Shown one piece after another: positions 26,390-34,226 of a DNA stretch of 64,000 nt (positions within the stretch are counted from its first letter, which is position 1; each line of letters opens with the position of its first letter). The notes beneath the pieces are model-generated. The model was given only the letters and a program-made list of their open reading frames with translations. It was not told the origin of the DNA and ran no database searches. A program made the position numbers and the translations under genes. Origin of the DNA: Microbacterium sp. 3J1 (lineage in GTDB: Bacteria > Actinomycetota > Actinomycetes > Actinomycetales > Microbacteriaceae); assembly GCF_001049495.1 (NCBI RefSeq), contig NZ_CDWI01000010.1, forward strand, positions 124,001 through 188,000, in the 5' to 3' direction.

Positions 26390-27394
26390 ATGACCCCCAC
26401 GACGCGCGCCTCACACGGCGAAGGACCGCCGCTCGATCCCTCGGATGCCGAGGTCATCCGAGCGGTGCGCGCCGGGGACACCGGTGACTTCGCCCTTCTC
26501 TGGCGCCGCCATGCGGAACCTGCGCGCCGGGCCGCCCGTGCGATCGCGCCGTCGGCGGAGGCGGACGACCTCGTGAGCGAGGCCTTCGCCTCCATCCTGC
26601 GCGTGACGAGGGCGGGAGGCGGGCCGAACGGCGCGTTCCGCCCCTACCTCCTCGCGACACTGAGGAACACGGCGGCGCGCTGGGCGCGGGAGCGCGGAAC
26701 GGTCTCGATCGACGCGGTGCCGCAGCGGGAGCCGGCGCCTGCCGACGACCCGATCGAGAAGATCGCCGAGCGCTCGAGCGTCGCGGCCGTCTTCACCCGG
26801 CTGTCGCCGCGCCATCGCACGCTTCTCTGGTATCTCGAGGTCGAGGGGATGAAGCCGCGTGAGCTCGCGCCGATCCTCGGTATGACCCCGAACGCGGTGT
26901 CGGCCCTCGCGCTCCGGGCACGGGGGAGCTTCCGGCGGGCGTGGCTGGAGGCGCACATCCACGATCCCTCGCGCCCGGCGGATTGCCGCTGGTTCTGCGA
27001 GCGGGTCGTGTCGCGAAGGGAGCGTCCGATCCGTGGCGCGGACGCCCAGCGCTTCGGGGCTCATGCGGACGAATGCCCGGGGTGCCGGGTCGTGGCGGCC
27101 GAGATCGAGACGGTCTCCCAGCGGTTGCGGTCCATCCTCCCTGCAGCGCTGATCGGCGGCACAGCGGCGGCGCTCTATCTCGACGACGAGCCGGCCTTCG
27201 CAGAGCTGGCTCTCGCGGGAGCGACGCCGTGGGGCGTGCTGCCTACGGCGATCCCCTTCGCTCTCCCCGCCATCGCGGTGCTCGCCGCCACGGCGGCGGT
27301 GGTGACCGGCGCCGTCTTCTTCTCGACGAGCGCCGTCGGGTCCTCCGACGATCCGGATGCCGCGTCGGCGCCCTCTCCCGGGGTGATCTCATGA
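26390..27394 (+). CDS. Membrane-tethered ECF-type sigma-70 factor with zinc-finger segment
   Basis: A 334-residue fusion. Residues about 20-95 look like sigma region 2 (EADDLVSEAFASILR and AFRPYLLATLRNTAARWARE) and residues about 130-185 like region 4 (LSPRHRTLLWYLEVEGMKPRELAPILGMTPNAV..). Behind it a zf-HC2-like motif H225-x3-C229-x2-C232, preceded by Cys199 and Cys203, resembles the zinc-binding anti-sigma segment normally found in a separate protein. A transmembrane helix follows at about 284-312, with a short outer tail. The start at 26390 gives a normal region 2 N-terminus. It lies 279 nt behind the pilus operon and is followed by a larger relative. Confidence 0.85.
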   Translation: MTPTTRASHGEGPPLDPSDAEVIRAVRAGDTGDFALLWRRHAEPARRAARAIAPSAEADDLVSEAFASILRVTRAGGGPNGAFRPYLLATLRNTAARWARERGTVSIDAVPQREPAPADDPIEKIAERSSVAAVFTRLSPRHRTLLWYLEVEGMKPRELAPILGMTPNAVSALALRARGSFRRAWLEAHIHDPSRPADCRWFCERVVSRRERPIRGADAQRFGAHADECPGCRVVAAEIETVSQRLRSILPAALIGGTAAALYLDDEPAFAELALAGATPWGVLPTAIPFALPAIAVLAATAAVVTGAVFFSTSAVGSSDDPDAASAPSPGVIS

Positions 27395-27758
27395 GTCGCC
27401 GCTTCGCAACGTCAGCAGGCCGTCCGCAAGGCTCTGCCTGTCGTGCCATGTCGGCATATCGGTATCTAGGTGCCGGTCGGGTGAACTCCTGGTCGACTCT
27501 CGACCTAGAGTCGTCAACTGCCGGAGGAATCTGCACATCGGTTGAACCGGTGTACCGCAAGGCCGAGACCACGAGCACGGCGGTGCACGTCAAGAGCAGC
27601 CGACCACCGCTCACCCACCCGGCTCGATGGACCCGACCACCGCAGCATCGACGGGACATTCACATGGACGCCAGCGCTCACTCACTTCGACGCGTTCGAG
27701 CCGTGGGGATGATCGCGCACGACCGGCGGCCCGAGCCCGGAGGGAGCGGTGAGGTGCG
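27395..27758. other. Intergenic region between the two sigma-factor genes
   Basis: No convincing gene in this 364-nt stretch. It holds a decamer GGCATATCGG at 27453-27462 that recurs upstream of the secreted adhesin at 63499, and a small inverted repeat GACTCT-N6-AGAGTC at 27495-27512. Open frames that run across it from both sides have no family character. It probably carries the promoter and control sites of the second sigma factor. Confidence 0.5.
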
Positions 27759-29567
27759 ATGACGACGGTGACACGAACGACCAGACGGTCGCGGTTCGAC
27801 GCGGATGTGGGCGATGACGAACTCGTGGCGGCCACACGAGCCGGGGACGCCCGCGCATACGGTGTGCTGTGGGACCGGCATTCGCCGGCGGCGCTGAGGG
27901 CCGCACGGGCGATCACCAGCTCGATCGATCCGGAGGACCTCGTCAGCGAGGCGTTCGCCAAGACCCTGAGCGCCATCAGGAACGGCGGCGGACCGACCGA
28001 CGCGTTCCGTCCGTACCTCTTCGCCGCGGTGCGAAGCGCTGCGGCGACGTGGGGCAGCAAGCAGAAGGACATCGCGCTGGAGTACATCGACGAGCTCCCC
28101 GTCGACGACGTGGATGACTCGCTGGATGTGCTCTCGGACAAGGCGTTGCTCGCATCCGCCTTCAAGGAGCTGCCCGAGCGCTGGCGCACCCTGCTGTGGT
28201 ACCTCGAGGTGGAGGGGATGAAGCCGAGGGAGATCGCCCCGCTCATGGGCCTCAGCCCCAACGCGGTCTCGGTGCTCGCCTCGCGGGCGCGGGAGGGCTT
28301 CAAGACGGCGTGGCTGCAGGCGCACATCAAGGAGCCCGGTCGCGATGCGGAGTGCCGGTGGACGTGCGAGCGCATCGTGGCCCAGGGGAGGCGACGTCAT
28401 GTCGCGCGCACGGATCGAAGCCGGTTCGACGCGCACCTCGAGAGCTGCCGCAGGTGCACGATGGCGAGCGAGGAGGTGTCGGAGGCCTCGTCGAAGCTCC
28501 GCGCCGTTCTGCTGCCGCTCCTCTTGGGCGGCCCCGCTGCCGCTGCGTACTCCGCCTCCTCGGCGACCCCCGCCTCGGCCGCCGTCGCGACAGGTGTTGC
28601 GGGTACCGCGGGCTCGGCGGAGTCGTCGTCGAAGACCCTCGCGCCGTGGCTCGTCGCATCGGGCGCGATCGTGGCGGTGGCGATCGCGGCGGCAGCGGTG
28701 GCCGTCGTCGGCCAGCTCGCCCCGGCCGAGGATCCCGGCGCCGTGGACGTCGGTTCGCGGGAATCCGTGGTGGTGCCGACGCCGGCGCCGATCGCTCCTC
28801 CCGCCACCGAGGAGGCAGTGCCTCCCTCGGGGGTCGTCCCGCCCGCTCCCGTCCCGGAGACCCCGCCGGAGGTCGTTCCCGTCGAGGAACCGGCGCCCCC
28901 GCGCGACGCTGTGACGCCCACGGATGAGTCGTCCGAGGCCGTCGCCCCGCCGGCTGCGCCCCAGGTCAGCCCCCCGGGCGAGCCCACCCCGCCGCCGCTC
29001 ACATCCCCGGCAAGACCCCTGACGTTCTCATGGCTCCTCGCAGAGCCCGTGACCGTGCCGACGTCGATCACGGGCACCGGGACCCCGGGCGGAGAGGTGA
29101 GCGTCCTCGATGAGGCGGGCCGGACCATCGCCACGGCCGTGGTCGGGGCGGACGGGCTCTTCTCGGTGCTGCCCGACCCGGATGCGCTGCATCAGGGGAT
29201 GTCCGTCTCGGTCCGACAGGTCGCGCCCACGGGCGAGGTGACCGAGAGCGCGGCCGTCGGCCCGATCGTCTTCGAGACGCCCGCGCTCAGCGCCGCAACC
29301 TCGGGCCGCTTCCGGGAGCGCACCGATGCCGACGGCGACGGCGAGGCGGACGACATCGAGCTCGGAATCGAGGGGATCGCCGGAGCATCCGTCGATGTCT
29401 CCCTGGACCGGGCGGGGTCCACACGAATCGTGCTCGACGGAGGGGCGGTCACCGCGCAGATCCTCGATGTGCAGCCCGGCCGGCAGCGCATCGACCTCCG
29501 CTACGTGGATCCTGAGTCGGGGGCCCTGGGCCTCGTCGTGACCGCCGAGGTCATCGTCCGGCCGTGA
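27759..29567 (+). CDS. Membrane-tethered sigma-70 factor with large extracellular domain
   Basis: A 602-residue protein. Region 2 (about 20-95) and region 4 (about 128-190; LLWYLEVEGMKPREIAPLMGLSPNAVSVLASRAREGF) match the neighbour at 26390. A zf-HC2-like motif follows (H226-x3-C230-x2-C233, with Cys199 and Cys203), then a transmembrane helix at about 297-317 and a Pro/Glu-rich stalk (320-420). Two beta-rich extracellular domains come last (about 421-510 and 517-602). An EF-hand-like loop DADGDGEADDIE lies at 523-534. The layout is that of a sigma factor fused to its own anti-sigma and sensor, so release by proteolysis or a conformational switch would be needed. The ATG at 27759 is not preceded by a strong ribosome-binding site. 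Confidence 0.85.
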   Translation: MTTVTRTTRRSRFDADVGDDELVAATRAGDARAYGVLWDRHSPAALRAARAITSSIDPEDLVSEAFAKTLSAIRNGGGPTDAFRPYLFAAVRSAAATWGSKQKDIALEYIDELPVDDVDDSLDVLSDKALLASAFKELPERWRTLLWYLEVEGMKPREIAPLMGLSPNAVSVLASRAREGFKTAWLQAHIKEPGRDAECRWTCERIVAQGRRRHVARTDRSRFDAHLESCRRCTMASEEVSEASSKLRAVLLPLLLGGPAAAAYSASSATPASAAVATGVAGTAGSAESSSKTLAPWLVASGAIVAVAIAAAAVAVVGQLAPAEDPGAVDVGSRESVVVPTPAPIAPPATEEAVPPSGVVPPAPVPETPPEVVPVEEPAPPRDAVTPTDESSEAVAPPAAPQVSPPGEPTPPPLTSPARPLTFSWLLAEPVTVPTSITGTGTPGGEVSVLDEAGRTIATAVVGADGLFSVLPDPDALHQGMSVSVRQVAPTGEVTESAAVGPIVFETPALSAATSGRFRERTDADGDGEADDIELGIEGIAGASVDVSLDRAGSTRIVLDGGAVTAQILDVQPGRQRIDLRYVDPESGALGLVVTAEVIVRP

Positions 29568-29616
29568 CCTGCGGCCATGACCTGCGGCCGTGACCTCCGG
29601 CCGTGACCTGCGGCCG
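29565..29616. repeat. Four tandem 13-bp repeats across the sigma-factor stop codon
   Basis: Units TGACCTGCGGCCA, TGACCTGCGGCCG, TGACCTCCGGCCG and TGACCTGCGGCCG follow each other. The first TGA is the stop codon of the preceding gene. They differ at only a few positions, so they arose by recent tandem duplication, and copy number may vary between strains. Confidence 0.8.
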
Positions 29617-29680
29617 CGACGGGAGAACGGCGCCGACGCCGGGCGCGCCCGAGCGGTGCGGCAGGTGAGAAGCTAGAAGG

Positions 29681-31018
29681 ATGAGTTCTCCGACCGCAGC
29701 ACAGGCGATCGCCCGTCCGAGTGGCGGTCCGCTGGACGACCGCCCGCTGACCGACGCCGAGGTCCATGCACTGCGCATCGACTTCCCGATCCTGCAGACC
29801 GAGGTGAACGGGCACCCTCTGTCCTATCTGGACTCGGGGGCGACGTCGCAGCGTCCGTTCGCCGTACTCGATGCCGAGCGCACGTTCGCGTCCACCCTGA
29901 ATGCCGCCGTGCACCGCGGCGCCCACACGCTCGCCGCCGAGGCGACCGAGGTGTTCGAAGACGCTCGCGCCACCGTCGCCCGCTTCATCGGCGCCGACGA
30001 GAGCGAGGTCGTCTGGACCTCGAACGCCACCGAGGCGATCAATCTCGTCGCCTACGCCCTGTCGAACGCGTCGCTCGGGCGCGGGGGAGCGGCAGCCGAG
30101 CGGCTGCGCCTGCGGGAGGGTGACGAGATCGTCACCACCGAGATGGAGCACCACGCGAATCTCATCCCCTGGCAGGAGCTCGCGGCACGGACGGGGGCCA
30201 CGCTGCGCGTGATCCCCCTCGACGACGACGGCGCCCTGCGTCTCGACGTGGCCGCCGACCTCATCGGAGAGCGGACGCGACTCGTGGCCGTCACCCACGT
30301 GTCGAACGTCCTCGGAGTGGTGAACCCCGTCGAGGACATCGTCGCCCTCGCGCACGGGGTGGGCGCGCTCGTGCTGCTCGACGCCTGCCAGTCGGCACCG
30401 CACCTGCCGCTGGACGTCCGGGCTCTGGACGTCGACTTCGCTGTGCTGTCAGGGCACAAGATGCTGGGACCCACGGGGATCGGGGCGCTCTACGGTCGCC
30501 GTGAGCTGCTCGAGGCGATGCCGCCCTTCCTGACCGGCGGCTCCATGATCACGACCGTCGCCACGACCACCGCGGAGTACCTGCCGCCGCCGCAGCGGTT
30601 CGAGGCGGGCACCCAGCGGGTGTCGCAGGCCGTCGCACTCGCCGCGGCGATCGACTATCTGACGACGGTGGGCATGCCGCGCATCGCCGCTCACGAAGCG
30701 GTGCTCGGGCGTCGGCTCGTCGAAGGGCTGCGCGGCATGGACGGAGTGCGGGTGCTCGGCGCCGGCATCGACCGGCCCCGCGTCGGACTGGCGAGCTTCG
30801 ACGTCGAGGGCATCCACGCGCACGACGTGGGACAGTTCCTCGACGACCTCGGCATCGCCGTGCGCGTCGGACACCATTGCGCGCAGCCGCTGCATCGGCG
30901 GCTCGGAGTCACCTCGTCGACACGGGCGAGCACGTATCTGTACACGAGCGAGGCCGAGGTCGACGCGCTGATCGACGGCGTCGCGGCCACCATCGACTTC
31001 TTCCGGAGGGGCGCATGA
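29681..31018 (+). CDS. sufS: SufS-type cysteine desulfurase
   Basis: A 445-residue PLP enzyme of class V aminotransferase fold. The PLP lysine is Lys260 (SGHKMLGPTGIGALYG) and the catalytic cysteine is about Cys400 in RVGHHCAQPLHRRLG, the group II (SufS) layout. It strips sulfur from cysteine and hands it to SufU for iron-sulfur cluster assembly. The stop overlaps the sufU start by 4 nt. A separate suf operon (sufBCD) is not in the window. The N-terminus is about 25 residues longer than typical SufS, so the start may lie a little downstream. Confidence 0.93.
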   Translation: MSSPTAAQAIARPSGGPLDDRPLTDAEVHALRIDFPILQTEVNGHPLSYLDSGATSQRPFAVLDAERTFASTLNAAVHRGAHTLAAEATEVFEDARATVARFIGADESEVVWTSNATEAINLVAYALSNASLGRGGAAAERLRLREGDEIVTTEMEHHANLIPWQELAARTGATLRVIPLDDDGALRLDVAADLIGERTRLVAVTHVSNVLGVVNPVEDIVALAHGVGALVLLDACQSAPHLPLDVRALDVDFAVLSGHKMLGPTGIGALYGRRELLEAMPPFLTGGSMITTVATTTAEYLPPPQRFEAGTQRVSQAVALAAAIDYLTTVGMPRIAAHEAVLGRRLVEGLRGMDGVRVLGAGIDRPRVGLASFDVEGIHAHDVGQFLDDLGIAVRVGHHCAQPLHRRLGVTSSTRASTYLYTSEAEVDALIDGVAATIDFFRRGA

Positions 31019-31449
31019 GCGATCTTCAGAACCTGTACCAGGAGCTCATCCTCGACCACTCGCGCACCCCGCACGGCTTCGGGCTGCGCGGTGAGGTCGC
31101 CGCGCAGTCGCACCAGGTCAATCCGACCTGCGGCGACGAGGTCACCCTGCAGGTGCACCGGGCCGGCGACGGCACGATCGAGGCGATCGCGTGGGAGGGG
31201 CACGGCTGTGCGATCTCGCAGGCGTCGGCATCTCTGCTGGCCGAGCTCGCCGAGGGGCTCACGGCTGAGGAGCTCGAGATCCGCATCGACGTCTTCCGCG
31301 AGGCCATGCGCTCGCGGGGCAGGATCGAGCCCGACGAGGAGCTGCTCGGCGATGTCGCGGCCCTCGGAGGGGTGTCGCGCTACGTCGCTCGCGTGAAGTG
31401 CGCCATGCTCGCGTGGGTCGCCGCCGAGGACGCCCTGCACAAGAGCTGA
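31015..31449 (+). CDS. sufU: SufU, zinc-dependent sulfur acceptor
   Basis: A 144-residue IscU-like protein of the SUF type. The metal-binding residues Cys39 and Asp41 (NPTCGDEV), Cys65 (GHGCAIS) and Cys129 (RVKCAML) are all present, as is the SufU-specific 18-21 residue insert between the second and third cysteines relative to IscU. It accepts sulfur from SufS through zinc-ligand exchange. ATGA overlap with sufS indicates translational coupling. Confidence 0.95.
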   Translation: MSDLQNLYQELILDHSRTPHGFGLRGEVAAQSHQVNPTCGDEVTLQVHRAGDGTIEAIAWEGHGCAISQASASLLAELAEGLTAEELEIRIDVFREAMRSRGRIEPDEELLGDVAALGGVSRYVARVKCAMLAWVAAEDALHKS

Positions 31450-31463
31450 TGCAGGATGGAGGC

Positions 31464-32402
31464 ATGCCCGTTCAGCTGATGCCGCTCGCAGAGGACCGCT
31501 TCGATGCCTGGCGGGAGGGGACGCGGTCACGTCTGATCGCGCTGAGGCAGGAATCCGGGATGCAGGTGGGCGAGGACGCCGTCGCGCAGACGGATGCCGT
31601 GCTCGATCTGCTCCTGGCGGACGGCGCGGCCACGGCGACCTCGAGCATTCTGTCGATCGGCGACGGCGCCCGCGAGATCGGTTCCATCTGGCTCGCGTCG
31701 AACGACGGCATCCTGTTCGTCATCGATCTCGCCTTCACGAGTCCTCCCGAGAGCCGGCACCACGACGACCTGCTCGCCGCGCTCGTGGCGATGGCTCGGG
31801 ACCATGGGGCGCATCGGATCAGCCTCTCGCTCTACGCGCCCGACTCCGCGGGACGCGCGTTCGTCGAGGGTCGGGGGTTCACCTGCGCCTCGATCCAGAT
31901 GCTGCTCGAATCTCTGCCGAGACGCGAGACCCAGCCTCGACTCGAGCTGGAGCCCATGACCGCCGAGCGGTTCTCGGACTTCGCGACGGCCTCCGAAGCG
32001 GCGTTCGCGGACGACCTGGTCGCTTCGGGGCGGTACTCGGCAGAGGACGCCCGCGCCGAGTCGCGCCGGCAGATGAAGCTCGAGCTGCCCGACGGAGTCG
32101 CCTCGGCCGGACAGGAGCTCTTCACAGCGTCGGTCGGCGGCGTCGAGGTCGGAGTTCTCTGGCTGGGGGTGCGGACGCGCGACGCGAGACCCCACGTGTT
32201 CATCCTCGACATCGAGGTGGGCGCGGATCAGCGGCGCCGGGGCCACGGTCGTGAGATCATGCTCGCCGCCGAGCGCGAGGCCGTTCGGCTCGGTGCGGAT
32301 TCGATCGGTCTGCACGTGTTCGGGTTCAACGCCGCGGCGATCCGGCTGTACGAGAGCCTCGGGTATCGCCGCACCGAGGAGCGGTTCCTGCTCTCCGTCT
32401 GA
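31464..32402 (+). CDS. GNAT family N-acetyltransferase (two GNAT-like halves)
   Basis: A 312-residue protein. The C-terminal half carries the acetyl-CoA motif A (VFILDIEVGADQRRRGHGREIMLAA) and motif B (LHVFGFNAAAIRLYESLGYRR). The N-terminal half has a weaker GNAT-like pattern (MPLAEDRFDAWREG.. and LSLYAPDSAGRAFVEGRGF), so it is a tandem GNAT protein. The substrate is unknown. The start follows GGATGGAGG and lies 14 nt behind sufU, so it is probably co-transcribed. Confidence 0.88.
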   Translation: MPVQLMPLAEDRFDAWREGTRSRLIALRQESGMQVGEDAVAQTDAVLDLLLADGAATATSSILSIGDGAREIGSIWLASNDGILFVIDLAFTSPPESRHHDDLLAALVAMARDHGAHRISLSLYAPDSAGRAFVEGRGFTCASIQMLLESLPRRETQPRLELEPMTAERFSDFATASEAAFADDLVASGRYSAEDARAESRRQMKLELPDGVASAGQELFTASVGGVEVGVLWLGVRTRDARPHVFILDIEVGADQRRRGHGREIMLAAEREAVRLGADSIGLHVFGFNAAAIRLYESLGYRRTEERFLLSV

Positions 32403-32470
32403 CACGGCGGGCAGTGCGTCGAACGGCGTCGCGCCGGGAATATGGGAGTCCTCGCGACGTTGACGCCACC

Positions 32471-33112
32471 ATGACAACTCTCGGAATCATCGGTGCAGGA
32501 CACATCGGCAGCCAGGTCGCGCGCGTGGCTGTCGCGAACGGGTACGACGTCGTGATCGCGAACTCGCGCGGGCCGGAGACGCTCGCCGATCTCGTCGCGG
32601 AGCTCGGACCGAAGGCGACCGCCGCCACCGCCGCCGAGGCCGCCGACGCCGGCGACGTCGTCGTCGTCACGGTGCCTCTCGGCAAGATCGACCGACTCCC
32701 CGTCGAGCAGCTCGCGGGCAAGATCGTGCTCGACACGAACAACTACTACTTCGAGCGCGACGGGCACATCGAGGCGTTGGACAAGGGGGAGACGACGACC
32801 TCGGAGTTGCTGCAGAGGGAGCTCCCGACCTCGCGGATCGCCAAGGCCTTCAATCACATCCTCGCGGCCGACATCACCACCGACGGCGCTCCCGCCGGGA
32901 CTCCGGATCGCCGCGCGCTCGCCACGGCCGGCGGCGACGCCGAGGCCGTGGAGTTCGTGACCCGGTTCTACGACGAGGCGGGCTTCGACACCGTGAACAT
33001 CGGACCGCTCAGCGAATCGTGGCGCGTCGAGCGGGATCGCCCCGCCTACGTCGTGCGGCAGAACGCGGCGGAGCTCGAGGCGAACCTCGCGATCGCCAAC
33101 CGGGTGCCCTGA
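32471..33112 (+). CDS. NADPH-dependent F420 reductase-like oxidoreductase
   Basis: A 213-residue protein of the F420:NADP oxidoreductase family. The N-terminal Rossmann motif GIIGAGHIGSQVAR is at residues 5-18 and the family-typical NSRGPETL motif near 33, which binds the NADP phosphate, follows. Central blocks VVVTVPLGKI and KAFNHI are also characteristic. Some members reduce F420, others act on NAD(P) alone. The ATG at 32471 is placed so that the Rossmann strand is at the very start. Confidence 0.85.
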   Translation: MTTLGIIGAGHIGSQVARVAVANGYDVVIANSRGPETLADLVAELGPKATAATAAEAADAGDVVVVTVPLGKIDRLPVEQLAGKIVLDTNNYYFERDGHIEALDKGETTTSELLQRELPTSRIAKAFNHILAADITTDGAPAGTPDRRALATAGGDAEAVEFVTRFYDEAGFDTVNIGPLSESWRVERDRPAYVVRQNAAELEANLAIANRVP

Positions 33113-33127
33113 GCCGCTGCGACCAGA

Positions 33128-33159
33128 AGGGGTGCGGATGCCACGGCATCCGCACCCCT
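33128..33159 (+). terminator. Hairpin terminator after the F420-reductase-like gene
   Basis: AGGGGTGCGGATGCC (33128-33142) and GGCATCCGCACCCCT (33145-33159) form a perfect 15-bp stem. It directly follows the preceding gene by 16 nt and separates it from the GntR gene. No long T run follows. Confidence 0.85.
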
Positions 33160-33197
33160 CCTGCGTCGATGCCGGGGGTGGCCGGTCCATTCGCGCG

Positions 33198-33240
33198 TTG
33201 GGATACCAAACTTGTCGTGGCACGCCGCGGATGAGACAAT
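33198..33240 (+). promoter_or_regulatory. Promoter and putative operator of the GntR gene
   Basis: TTGTCG (33212-33217) and GACAAT (33235-33240) are spaced by 17 nt, and the ATG at 33247 is 6 nt further on, so the transcript is probably leaderless. Just upstream TTGGGATACCAA (33198-33209) is a near-palindrome of the TGG-N4-CCA kind bound by FadR-type GntR repressors, suggesting autoregulation. Confidence 0.65.
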
Positions 33241-33246
33241 CCCGAT

Positions 33247-33903
33247 ATGGCGGGGGTGGGGACTGCCGGCGAACTCGAGTCGGTGAGGGTGACGCGCATT
33301 CTGCGCGATGACATCATCCTCGGCAGGCGCGCGCCCGGATCTCGACTGGTGGAGCGCGACATCGCCGCCGAGCTGCACGTCTCCCGGCTTCCGGTGCGCG
33401 AGGCAATCCGCACCCTCGTGGGTGAGGGAGTGGTGGTCGCGCGCCCGCGGACCTGGGCCGTCGTCCGGGAGTTCACCCCGCAGGACATCCAGGATTTCGG
33501 CGAGGTGCGCGAGGCGATCGAGACCCTCATCTTCGTCTTCGCCGCGCAGCGACACTCTGCCGACGGCATCGCGCGCCTGCGCTCTGCGTATGAGCGCGAG
33601 CACGCGGCGGCCGTCGCTGGCGATGCCGAGTCCGCCCGCATCGCCGCCGGCGACTTCCACGCGATCTCGGCCGAGCTGGCGGGCAACGAGATGCTCGGCG
33701 AGCTGATCGGCGTCTTCGTCACCCGACTGCGCTGGTTGTTCGGCCAGCATGACGACCTGCTGGCGATGGCCGAGGAGCATCGGATGATCCTCGACGCGGT
33801 CGCCGAGCGCGACGTCGAGTCGCTGCGCCGGCTGATCCCGCGCCATCTCGCCAGTGGCCAGGCAGCGGCGGCTCGGCGTCTCGCCAGTCCGTCGTCGATC
33901 TGA
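33247..33903 (+). CDS. GntR family (FadR/FCD type) transcriptional regulator
   Basis: A 218-residue regulator. The N-terminal winged helix is visible (PGSRLVERDIAAELHVSRLPVREAIRTLVGEGVVVARPR, residues about 32-70). The FCD domain follows with the typical FGEVREAIETLIFVFAAQR block and His residues at about 138 (GDFHAIS), 161 and 178 (EEHRMILDAV) that usually bind a metal and an organic acid. The regulated genes are not obvious; the SDR and copper genes beside it do not suggest a metabolite. Confidence 0.9.
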   Translation: MAGVGTAGELESVRVTRILRDDIILGRRAPGSRLVERDIAAELHVSRLPVREAIRTLVGEGVVVARPRTWAVVREFTPQDIQDFGEVREAIETLIFVFAAQRHSADGIARLRSAYEREHAAAVAGDAESARIAAGDFHAISAELAGNEMLGELIGVFVTRLRWLFGQHDDLLAMAEEHRMILDAVAERDVESLRRLIPRHLASGQAAAARRLASPSSI

Positions 33904-33922
33904 TCGCTGCCGACGACCCGGG

Positions 33923-33942
33923 AATACCCCCCGAGGGGGTAC
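33923..33942. promoter_or_regulatory. CsoR-type copper operator, site 1
   Basis: ATACCCCCCGAGGGGGTACT fits the ATACCCC-N(1-4)-GGGGTAT pattern of actinobacterial CsoR boxes, with G/C tracts interrupted by a short spacer. It lies about 70 nt before copZ. The arms are almost symmetric (TACCCCC / GGGGGTA). Confidence 0.8.
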
Positions 33943-33958
33943 TGTTGTGAGTGGATGG

Positions 33959-33975
33959 ATACCCCAGGGGGGTAT
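33959..33975. promoter_or_regulatory. CsoR-type copper operator, site 2
   Basis: ATACCCCAGGGGGGTAT is a second CsoR-like box 17 nt downstream of the first and 34 nt before the copZ start. Two sites in series suggest tight repression of copZ-copA without copper. The csoR gene itself is not in the neighbourhood, so it acts in trans. Confidence 0.85.
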
Positions 33976-34009
33976 TCGATCACTGATCGCCTCTCGAAAG
34001 GACCCCATC

Positions 34010-34219
34010 ATGAACACCACCGCCTACGCCGTCACCGGAATGACCTGCGGCCACTGCGAGGGCTCCGTCCGTTCCGAGGTCGAGAAGATCGACGGCGTCA
34101 CCGGCATCGATGTCAGCGCGACGACGGGCTCGCTGATCGTGACGTCCGATGCCGAGGTCGATGACGCCGCTGTCCTGGCCGCCGTCGACGAGGCCGGGTA
34201 CAGCGCCCAGCGCGCGTGA
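34010..34219 (+). CDS. copZ: CopZ, copper chaperone (heavy-metal-associated domain)
   Basis: A 69-residue single HMA domain with the copper-binding motif GMTCGHC (Cys13 and Cys16). It ferries Cu(I) in the cytoplasm to the efflux ATPase CopA encoded right behind it (7-nt gap). The start follows GAAAGGA at good spacing. Transcription is probably controlled by the two CsoR boxes upstream. Confidence 0.95.
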   Translation: MNTTAYAVTGMTCGHCEGSVRSEVEKIDGVTGIDVSATTGSLIVTSDAEVDDAAVLAAVDEAGYSAQRA

Positions 34220-34226
34220 TCCGATC

